A stretch of 64,000 nt of DNA from assembly GCF_025244665.1 (NCBI RefSeq), contig NZ_CP104205.1:2291001-2355000 (forward strand). Reading direction: 5' to 3'. Positions 56,622 to 64,000 of the stretch are shown in pieces (the first letter of the stretch is position 1; each line of letters opens with the position of its first letter). Under the pieces are notes generated by a model. It searched no databases, was not told the origin of the DNA, and saw only the letters and a list, made by a program, of their open reading frames with translations. A program made the position numbers and the translations under genes. This stretch comes from Maribacter litopenaei. Lineage in GTDB: Bacteria; Bacteroidota; Bacteroidia; Flavobacteriales; Flavobacteriaceae.

Positions 56622-57738
56622 ATGAAAAGATCATTGGTTAGGTTTAGGAATAGTCCCCTTAGAAGGTTTATTCAAAGACATGGGAAATATGCTCCAATTC
56701 TTTTCTTTATCGGCGGTTTTGCGTTTGATGTACTCACTTTGGGCCGAATTGACCGTACTTATGATTTGGTGATGCTATGTCTGCATATGACCAATCTAAG
56801 CATTACACTCTATCTGTATAATTTAGCCGATGATGGTAAGTGGAAAAATACGTTCCTGGAACGTTTTGAGGAATATTTTCCATTAGCCATCCAGTTCTTT
56901 TTTGGAGCGTTATCCAGTGCCTATGTAATTTATTTCTCTAGGAGTGTTTCACTTTCAAAAACCGTCTCATTTTTTGTAATCCTGATTATTTTATTGGTTG
57001 CGAATGAATTTCTTAAACAAAGGATTTCCAACAAGTATTTACAGTTCAGCGTATATTTCTTTATAAGCTTTACTTTTTTCACATTTATGATTCCCGTTCT
57101 TATTTCACAAATGAGCCCTACTATATTTTTCACCTCTCGGACTCATAAGTCTAGGGTGTACAATGACTTTGATAATTCTCATTTATACTTTAAGCCCTAG
57201 CACAAGAAAAGAGATACATCCGGGCAGATTATTAGCCATCATCCTATCCATATACACTATCATAAATCTATTCTACTATTTTAGGTTGATACCCCCAGTT
57301 CCATTGGCTCCGGACGAGGGAATCGTTGCCCATTATGTAGAAAAAAATGGAGACGAGTACACCGTATCTTATGAGAAAAACGACTCATTTATTTTTTGGA
57401 GGGATTACAGGATCAAATTTGTATTTAAACCCGACGAAAACGTATACATCTATTCCTCTATTTTTGCCCCAACCGATTTACAAAAATCGATTATTCATCG
57501 CTGGAAATGGTATAATGAGGAGACTTCCGAGTGGGAAATTGTCGAAGACATTACATATGAAATAACTGGTGGTAGGGATGGTGGATTTAGGGGTTACACC
57601 TACAAAAACAATATTTGGGCCGGAAAATGGAAGGTAGAAGTCATTACCACTGAAGAACTGGTATTAGGGGTTATAGATTTTGAAATTACCTTAGATGACA
57701 CCCTGGAACCAAAACGATTAGTGAAACGGAGATTCTAA
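56622..57738 (+). CDS. DUF2914 domain multi-helix membrane protein, one frameshift
   Basis: About 372 aa. Several transmembrane helices (ILFFIGGFAFDVLTLG, FVILIILLVANEF, LLAIILSIYTIINLFYYF) precede a C-terminal soluble DUF2914 domain (HRWKWYNEETSEWEIV, GGFRGYTYKNNIWAGKWKVE). Frame lost at 57135-57141 (TCTCGGA; TCCGGA restores FFTSGLISLGCTMTLIILIY). ATG 56622 is chosen over an upstream TTG because the basic N-terminus MKRSLVRFRNS follows. Family function unknown. It is tail-to-tail with the RNase P RNA gene, five bases away. Confidence 0.8.
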
Positions 57739-57743
57739 AAAAA

Positions 57744-58040
57744 GCAGGCCATAAGCCGGATTCTGTTTTCGTATACGAAACCTTATCATTTATCTAGACC
57801 AAAGGTTACCCGATGGTTCTAACCGCCTACCCTTCGGCTCGGGCGTGCAGCCCTCAAACACCGATTTACATGACGTTTCACCGTATAGAGTTTACCTGAT
57901 TTCACTACAGCCGAACTGTACTTGCTTTCTGTTGCACTTGTCCTCGCCTTTCGGCGGACGGGCGTTACCCGCTATACCGCACTTTGGTGTCCGGACTTTC
58001 CTCCCCCAATATACATTGGCAGCGATAAGGTGGCCTGCTC
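57744..58040 (-). ncRNA. rnpB: RNase P RNA (class A)
   Basis: On the minus strand the RNA has the P4/J region GAGGAAAGTCCGGACACC near its 5' part, and near the 3' end ACAGAATCCGGCTTA, the universal P4 partner and the GGTTCA-like exposed end region of RNase P RNA. The ends pair as P1 (GCAGGCCA / TGGCCTGC). About 297 nt. A T-run follows the 3' strand of P1, giving a terminator that also faces the DUF2914 stop. It processes tRNA 5' leaders. Confidence 0.93.
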
Positions 58041-58044
58041 AGCG

Positions 58045-58052
58045 CAAATGTA
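58045..58052 (-). promoter_or_regulatory. -7 promoter element of rnpB
   Basis: Minus-strand TACATTTG (plus CAAATGTA) lies four bases before the predicted 5' end of RNase P RNA, at the spacing expected for TAnnTTTG. The -33 element is not clear. Confidence 0.6.
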
Positions 58053-58117
58053 CTCTAATTGTTGATAACTAAGGATGATCTACAATGTAAATAGCCTACC
58101 AAATTAACCGCTATCTT

Positions 58118-58125
58118 TATATTTG
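58118..58125 (+). promoter_or_regulatory. -7 promoter element of dnaX
   Basis: TATATTTG, 24 bases before the TTG start of dnaX, in the short divergent region shared with rnpB. Confidence 0.5.
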
Positions 58126-58149
58126 TAAGTATACAAATCTATCTCAAAT

Positions 58150-59984
58150 TTGGAACCGTTTATAGTTTCAGCCCGTAAGTATAGACCTCAGACCTTTAAA
58201 GGATGTAGTGGGGCAACAGGCCATTACCAATACGCTCCAAAATGCCATAGACAACAATCATTTGGCCCAGGCTCTTTTGTTTTGTGGACCAAGGGGCGTG
58301 GGAAAAACTACATGTGCCCGTATTTTGGCCAAGCAAATCAACTCTGACGGTAGCGAACGTGAAGACGAGGATTTTGCATTCAACATTTTTGAACTTGATG
58401 CTGCATCCAACAACTCTGTAGATGATATCAGAAACCTTATCGACCAAGTACGTATTCCTCCTCAAGTTGGAAAGTATAAGGTCTATATTATCGATGAGGT
58501 GCATATGCTTTCCCAATCGGCATTCAATGCCTTTTTAAAGACATTGGAAGAACCACCCAAACATGCCATATTTATTTTGGCTACAACGGAAAAGCACAAA
58601 ATAATCCCTACTATTCTATCACGTTGTCAAATATTTGATTTTAAGAGAATTACCGTAAAGGACGCTGCTGAATATTTAAAATATATTGCAGAGAATCAAG
58701 GAATAAATGCAGAGGATGATGCACTGCATATAATAGCACAAAAAGCAGATGGTGCAATGCGTGATGCGCTATCCATTTTTGATAGGGTCGTTAGTTTTTC
58801 AGGAAAGGAACTAACAAGAAAGGCAGTTACTGAGAATCTTAACGTTACGGATTACGACACCTATTTTGAAGCAACGGACTTTATTCTGAACCACGATATT
58901 CCTCAATTATTGATTCTTTTTAACAAAATCCTTTCATTAGGTTTTGATGGTCATCATTTTATTGCAGGACTGGCCTCCCATTTTAGGGACCTAATGGTCT
59001 GCCAACACCAGGATACCATTTCACTTTTGGAAGTTGGGGAGAATGCTCAGGAAAAATATAGGGAGCAGTCAAAAAAAGCCTCTCCAAGTTTTCTTTTAAA
59101 GGGACTTGATATTGCCAATGATTGTGACCTCAAGTACAAGTCCAGTAAAAACCAACGTCTTTTAGTGGAACTTACTTTGATGAAACTAGCCTCTATCGAC
59201 TTCGATGGAGAAAAAAAAAATCCTGAATCCCTAGCACTCCACAATAGAACTATAGATTTTATAGCTCCGGCAGAGTTCTATCAAAACATTCCTAAAAAGC
59301 CAAAGAAACAAAGAGAGGAAGATGTGACCATTTCGATTACATCTCCGCCTTTGGAGAAAAAAGAAGAACTCCCATCTCCTCTTACCGATAATCAACCTGT
59401 GGATACCAATAGCAGGTCAATAGGCCATACAGTTCTTAAAAAAGAGGGAAATGGGGAAATAGAGGAAGTAAACAAGGTTCAGGAACCGAGAACCACAGAA
59501 GATACACATATCACCTCCCAAGAAAAGGGTGTCAGGATTATCTCTTTCCAGTTTAAAGGCGAAGAAGGATCATGAACTCAACAAAATTGAGGTGGTTATC
59601 GATGAAGAGGATTTACCGAAGGATAATTTTACAGAAACCGATCTCCAAAGACATTGGGCGGATTTTGTGGAACAGATAGATAAAAAAGGGCAAAAGATAT
59701 TAGCTTCCAATCTTCATACCGATATTCCTAAACTCGGTAAAGACTTTACCATACATATTGAGCTTCCCAACAGCACTATGAAAAAGGAGATTGAGCGAGA
59801 AAGTTTTGAACTCATGGGCTATCTTAGGAGAAAACTCAATAATCATTTTATTCAGCTGAAAATTAAGGTGAATGAGTCCAATGCTAAAAAATTTGCATTT
59901 ACTCCTGAGGAAAAATATGAAAAGTTACGGGAGAAGAACCCTGCTATCGATGTATTGCGCAAGGAGTTTGACTTAGACCTTTAG
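58150..59984 (+). CDS. dnaX: DNA polymerase III subunit gamma/tau, two frameshifts
   Basis: Clamp-loader ATPase. About 610 aa. MEPFIVSARKYRPQTF starts at TTG 58150 with no suitable ATG nearby. Walker A CGPRGVGKTTCARILAKQ, DEVHMLSQSAFNAFLKTLEE and SRCQIFDFKRIT define the AAA+ core, but the usual zinc-binding cysteines are not seen after the Walker A region. A poorly conserved linker and C-terminal domain follow. Breaks: 58201 (extra G, TFKDVVGQQAI expected) and near 59527 (extra G in a G-run, VSGLSLSSLKAKKDHEL expected). It overlaps the convergent TMEM220 gene by 12 bases. Confidence 0.92.
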
Positions 59985-60326
59985 CATTCTTCGCAACCTT
60001 ACCGTGTAAAAAAACATTACCAGAGCAATAATCAAGAGTCCAAAAGCTTCACGACCCAACTCCACCGTTTCAATATCACCATCATTAAGTCCGAAGCCCT
60101 GAAAATCGCTAGGATACAGATACATAAATCCTATAAAACAAATTGTTCCAAACACTAACGAAACCACCGCCCTTAAATTGTTCAACGAAAACAATAGGGA
60201 AATAACCGCCGAAATCGCATAGATAACAATCCATAATAAGGAGTCCGGATCATTATACTGTACGATCGCACCGATTGCAAAAAGCACTGCAAATAAATAA
60301 CCAAAAGTTTTAAAAAATAAATTCAT
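59973..60326 (-). CDS. TMEM220-family small membrane protein
   Basis: 117 aa with four hydrophobic segments (FKTFGYLFAVLFAIGAIVQY, WIVIYAISAVISLLFSL, VVSLVFGTICFIGFMYLY, AFGLLIIALVMFFYTV), matching the TMEM220 family by length and the early VQYNDPD motif. It begins five bases after the eboF-like gene on the same strand, so it is likely the last gene of that transcript. Function unknown. Confidence 0.75.
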   Translation of the reverse strand: MNLFFKTFGYLFAVLFAIGAIVQYNDPDSLLWIVIYAISAVISLLFSLNNLRAVVSLVFGTICFIGFMYLYPSDFQGFGLNDGDIETVELGREAFGLLIIALVMFFYTVRLRRMLKV

Positions 60327-60331
60327 AAGTC

Positions 60332-61713
60332 CTAGTTTATAACATGACTCTTGATTAAATCGTAAATCTCCGTAGCTTTCAATTCCGGTAAGTCATTGCC
60401 GATTGATTGATTCGAAATAAAAATAGGAAAATCCTCACTATTTTCCGTTTTTCTTCCGTGCGACCCTTTTATTAGGCTAGCGTCTAGAGGAATGATATCC
60501 AAAACGATTCTAAAGCCAAGCTTCTTTTTGAGTAATTTCCACCCCACCTTCGCCATTACCAATTTATCCTTAGGATCCGTCATCATTTCCACGGGATCAT
60601 ATCCTGGTTTTTTATGAATATCTACCATTCACGGCATAATCCGGTGCCACGGCATCATCCAACCAAAAATAATAGGTAAACCAAGAATCAGAGTTCGCAA
60701 CTACTACCAAATCACCACATCGTTCGTGGTTGAGATTTTCCTTTTCAATTTCGTTCTTATCCAACACCCTTTCAACACCTGGCACCTTAGTTAGAATAGC
60801 TTTGACTTTATCTAAATTAACTGAGTCTTTCACATAAATATGGGCTACTTGATGATCTGCTACCGCAAACGCCTCAGAGGCACCAGCATCCAACAACTCC
60901 AATCCTCTTTCAATCCTTACTTTTACAAATCCTTCTTTTCGTAAAATCCTATTTAGGTGGATTGGATTTTTTACATTCGTTATTCCATATTCCGATAGTA
61001 AAATAATTTTGGCCCCTTTCTGTTCATAATGACTGACCAATTGCTCGACTACCTCATCAATCTCCCTTAAATCCTTGAATATTTTACTAAAATCCAACCC
61101 GTAGCGTTGTAGATTATAGTCAAGATGAGGGAGGTAAATCAAGGTTAAAATTGGATTATATTTCTCATCCGTTTTAATAGCTCCATTGGCAATCCACTTG
61201 GATGAATTAATGGTCGTCCTTGACCCCAAAACTCGAAGAGAGGAAATGAACCCAATTCATTTTGGAGCTCATCCCTAAGACTGGAGGGATAAGAATAAAT
61301 ATCCGGGATTTTGCGACCATCAGCTAGATAATTAGGCCTTGGTGTTATGCTATAATCTACATTGGAATACATGTTATACCACCAAAAGTGGTTGGCACAC
61401 GTAAAGGTTGGATCCATCTCCTTTAACTCATCCCGGATTTTTGGTTGTTGTACTAACCTGTTGGATTGTCTCCGAATTTAACTTCCAGCTCATCCTTAAA
61501 GTACCACCCATTGCCCACGATGCCATGTTCAGAAGGCCATTTTCCGGTAACGTATGTCGATTGAACAGAACAAGTGACTGCCGGTAACATGGGTTTTATA
61601 AACTTATAATTTCCTTTGTCCAAAAAAGCTTTTATAAAGGGTGTATGTTCCCCAATAAGTCGCTTCGTTAAACCCACAACATTTATCACTACCGTCTTAT
61701 TCATGCTATACAT
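60332..61713 (-). CDS. Alkaline-phosphatase-fold phosphodiesterase/pyrophosphatase (EboF-like), three frameshifts
   Basis: About 460 aa type I phosphodiesterase/nucleotide pyrophosphatase. PMLPAVTCSVQSTYVTG includes the nucleophile Thr, then SEHGIVGNGWYF, WWYNMYSN, LPHLDYNLQRYG (Asp/His ligands), and VDIHKKPGYDPVEM at the end. Breaks: near 61478 (one base missing, KFWRQSNRLVQ expected), near 61225 (one G missing from a G-run, FEFWGSRTTINSS expected) and 60631 (extra base at a CCGGC site, PDYA then MVDIHKKPGYDP). It begins at the eboE stop and ends the eboD-eboE-eboF order, which supports the EboF assignment. Substrate unknown. Confidence 0.8.
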
Positions 61714-62899
61714 GCTCTTTTAGCCATTCTATTTCTCTTATAATAGAATGGGATAAATCCTCTTTAAGTTCTTCCGGTAATACATCCCAAGTATAGGTTT
61801 CTATCTCTAAATGTTCAGAAAGACTATCCTTACTCAAATATTTTAATGTATCCAAAATCTGGTCTTGTGTAGAATTTAAAGCTCCAAACTGTTCTATGAA
61901 AATGGGCACATGGTAATGGGCCCTTAGTTCGTCCACTTCCCTTTTTTCTTCTAAAACAACGGGAAGGTCATTGTACGTTTTAACACTCTTGCCTATTTTT
62001 TCAGTTACTTGATGTAGATAGATGGGCTCATTGAATTTTTCAAGTATTTTCCATACTTCCTCCCTATTTTTGTCCTTAAAAAGTACTTTTAACGCAGCGC
62101 TAACCTGAATTTTGCCAACCACTATATCCGCATCCCTGAATTTTTGAAAGGTTTCTTTAGGTTCTTCATATGCCAGAGAAAAATGGCAAACATCATAACA
62201 TACCGTAATATATCGCTTTACCAACTTCTCCACTAGGGAAGCATCCATATTCAGTTCTTTACACAGTCTTTGCTGGGCTATTGGTATTAAATAGTCTGAA
62301 TAGAAAAAAAGTACCTCTTCAGTATTTTCCAAAAATCCGTCCGGTTCGGGTTCTATATCCAAATGAAGGTATTTATTAGTCTTTTGTTCCAATTCAAAAA
62401 GTTGCTTTGCAATCAAAACCATATGCTCAGCTCCCTTCCAAAAAGCAGCTTCTTTTTCTTCATTTGTACTATACCAATGCTTATAACTAATGGGAGAAGT
62501 TGAAATACCACCGTTGATTCCATCAGGAATCAATTCAGCCAACTGATTAAATAATCTTTGCGTGTACATCAATCGTTCGTTGGTTGTCCAGTCCGGAGTA
62601 TGCACATCATCCTTCACCCTCTCATTATGAAAATTTCCATAAGGAAAACCATTCATAGTAAAAATGTATACCTGTTGCTCCCGTAACCAGGCCTTAAACT
62701 CGAGCATATGATTACCCTGAGCCAACTCCTCACTTGCCTTATTAGAAAGTCTAAGCCCTAAACCGAAAGGTGCACTTGGTGAAACGGATTTCTTAATCCC
62801 TGGCACATGTTCCTTGATACTGTTAAAGGTACTTTCCCAGTCTTGACCTGGATGAATATTTGTGCAATACGTAAGATGGTATTTATTTTCTATAAACAT
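61706..62899 (-). CDS. eboE: Metabolite traffic protein EboE (TIM-barrel)
   Basis: 397 aa, intact. Xylose-isomerase-like TIM barrel with the family start YHLTYCTNIHPGQDWESTF, YIFTMNGFPYGNFHNERVKD, LHLDIEPEPDGFLENTEEV and YDVCHFSLAYEEP. Glu, Asp and His residues in these loops suggest a metal-dependent enzyme. EboE belongs to the ebo cluster, in scytonemin-producing cyanobacteria needed to move a scytonemin precursor across the inner membrane; its chemistry is not known. It lies 10 bases after eboD and overlaps the eboF-like start. Confidence 0.88.
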   Translation of the reverse strand: MFIENKYHLTYCTNIHPGQDWESTFNSIKEHVPGIKKSVSPSAPFGLGLRLSNKASEELAQGNHMLEFKAWLREQQVYIFTMNGFPYGNFHNERVKDDVHTPDWTTNERLMYTQRLFNQLAELIPDGINGGISTSPISYKHWYSTNEEKEAAFWKGAEHMVLIAKQLFELEQKTNKYLHLDIEPEPDGFLENTEEVLFFYSDYLIPIAQQRLCKELNMDASLVEKLVKRYITVCYDVCHFSLAYEEPKETFQKFRDADIVVGKIQVSAALKVLFKDKNREEVWKILEKFNEPIYLHQVTEKIGKSVKTYNDLPVVLEEKREVDELRAHYHVPIFIEQFGALNSTQDQILDTLKYLSKDSLSEHLEIETYTWDVLPEELKEDLSHSIIREIEWLKEHV

Positions 62900-62909
62900 A
62901 TTTTTAGCC

Positions 62910-64000
62910 CTACTTTACAGCCATTTGAAGATTTAATTGTTCTATGGCCTGCTTCATTATTTCCATATCTATTTCGTGAACATCGTGCTTTTTTCCTAAT
63001 CCAGAAATAAGTGTAATGGTAAGTCGCCCACCTAAATGCTCCCTGAACTCTTCAATTCCTGCCAATAATTTATCGAGATCTTCTTTTGAGCTTAACGGTA
63101 GTGATAAATCGAATCCAATCTCCTTCATCACATCCAAAATATAATTCAATTCCTCTTTAGAAATGAGGCCTATTAACTGAGCATAGGTAACGTCCAGGGC
63201 AATCCCTTTGGCTACGGCCTCTCCATGCCTTAGCTCATAGTTGGTCATATACTCCAACTTATGTGCCGCCCAATGACCAAAATCCAATGGTCTTGAAGAA
63301 CCTGATTCAAATGGATCACCTCCCTGTGAAATATGATGCATATGCATTTCGGCACATTTATAAATAACATATTGCATAGGCTCTAACTTTCTATCTTTTA
63401 AAGCGATTGCATTGTTGGCAATGTAGCTAAAAAACTCTACGTCCTTTATCAAAGCAACCTTTATCGCCTCGGCAATACCCGCAATCCAATCCCTTTGCTC
63501 AAGAGTTGCCAAAAAATCGCTATCGTTGATTATAGCATATGGTGGGGCAAAAGTCCCAAGGAAATTTTTCTTTTTAAAAATATTGACGCTGTTTTTAACC
63601 CCAACCGCTGAATCGTTCTGTGATAGAACTGTAGTAGGAATTCTAATGAGTTTTACGCCTCTATGTGCAATAGCCGCAGCATAACCAACCATATCTATGA
63701 CTGCACCACCTCCAATGACAACCACAAACGAATGTCTACAGATAGCGTTGTCATTTATTCCCTTCAAAACAAGGTTTATATATTCCGAATGATTTTTGGA
63801 TTGTTCCCCCCCATCAATCAACAATGTTTTGGTATGATTCAAATTACTGGAATTCTGTTCACAGTATGTTGTAATCTTGTCCAAAAGTTGGGGATGGGTA
63901 TCCGCAACTCCCCTGTCAACAACGAAGAGAAGTTTTACAGGCTCATAGTCCTTATAATCCCTTATAATATTTAAAAACAAGTCATTCTCCTCTTGGAACA
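62910..64000 (-). CDS. eboD: 3-dehydroquinate-synthase-like EboD, 5' end beyond window
   Basis: At least 363 aa; the frame stays open to the right edge (FQEENDLFLNIIRDYK precedes any likely start), so the N-terminus lies outside. Sugar-phosphate-cyclase fold: VVVIGGGAVIDMVGYAAAIA and IRIPTTVLSQNDSAVG bind NAD. Metal ligands are the Glu of GIAEAIKVAL and the His of DFGHWAAHKLE and LRHGEAVAKG. The loop normally GGKTGVN in AroB reads GVKNSVN, so it is not a canonical dehydroquinate synthase; with eboE next to it EboD is the better name. The product is unknown. Confidence 0.85.
   Translation of the reverse strand, partial: FQEENDLFLNIIRDYKDYEPVKLLFVVDRGVADTHPQLLDKITTYCEQNSSNLNHTKTLLIDGGEQSKNHSEYINLVLKGINDNAICRHSFVVVIGGGAVIDMVGYAAAIAHRGVKLIRIPTTVLSQNDSAVGVKNSVNIFKKKNFLGTFAPPYAIINDSDFLATLEQRDWIAGIAEAIKVALIKDVEFFSYIANNAIALKDRKLEPMQYVIYKCAEMHMHHISQGGDPFESGSSRPLDFGHWAAHKLEYMTNYELRHGEAVAKGIALDVTYAQLIGLISKEELNYILDVMKEIGFDLSLPLSSKEDLDKLLAGIEEFREHLGGRLTITLISGLGKKHDVHEIDMEIMKQAIEQLNLQMAVK

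Noticed and set aside
62910-64000. Housekeeping aroB
   Set aside because: The substrate loop deviates from AroB and the neighbours are EboE and an EboF-like protein.

Overview
The window looks like chromosome of a marine flavobacterium (Bacteroidota, Flavobacteriaceae). The evidence is a moderately AT-rich sequence, two giant secreted proteins ending in type 9 secretion (T9SS) C-terminal domains with SprB, lamin-tail and thrombospondin-3 modules, promoters of the TTTG / TAnnTTTG type, no obvious Shine-Dalgarno dependence, and several families typical of the group (DUF3822, 7TM-HD phosphodiesterase, KdnB-like dehydrogenase, Ebo proteins). Genus is not decidable from the sequence alone.

Layout. 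0-8 kb: FGGY sugar/polyol kinase, Sde182-like nucleoside-hydrolase-fold protein, PQQ sugar dehydrogenase, Bcr/CflA efflux pump and a TPR sensor kinase, followed by tRNA-Pro(TGG) and tRNA-Ser(GCT). 8-31.7 kb: mostly housekeeping genes: 7TM-HD phosphodiesterase, thiolase, NlpC/P60 protein, TPR protein, gyrA, clpC, NAD(P)HX repair enzyme, the thrA-thrB-thrC operon with a candidate leader peptide, aminopeptidase P, and a gcvT-glsA-SDR-pterin dehydratase run followed by yebC. 31.8-49 kb: a surface-protein island of two giant adhesins (about 2,200 and 3,040 aa) flanking a Tat-exported protein and a tail-collar protein. The larger adhesin carries 23 apparently identical 207-bp tandem repeats. 49-54.4 kb: a minus-strand run of helicase, DUF4126, kdsB, HAD, kdnB-like and plsC genes (Kdo and lipid A/LPS theme). 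54.5-60 kb: a pilin-like small protein, DUF3822, rsmD, DUF2914, RNase P RNA and dnaX. 60-64 kb: the eboD-eboE-eboF part of an ebo metabolite-traffic cluster, running off the right edge, with a TMEM220-family gene joined downstream.

The most striking property is not a gene. About 27 genes, many of them essential or highly conserved (gyrA, clpC, dnaX, thrABC, gcvT, yebC, rsmD), are interrupted by roughly 40 one-base frameshifts and three in-frame TGA codons. The breaks are not random. About half are reconstructed as an extra base inside a CCGG tetranucleotide (mostly TCCGGA read as TCCGAGA or TCTCGGA), and all three TGAs lie in TGATCC where family alignment expects TGG-TCC. I interpret this as systematic consensus error at particular, possibly methylated, sequence motifs in a long-read assembly, not as decay or recoding. 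Broken genes are therefore annotated as single CDSs with their break points given.

The candidate novel biology is the ebo cluster with its appended TMEM220 gene, the adhesin / Tat protein / tail-collar cassette, and the thr operon leader with two operator-like palindromes.
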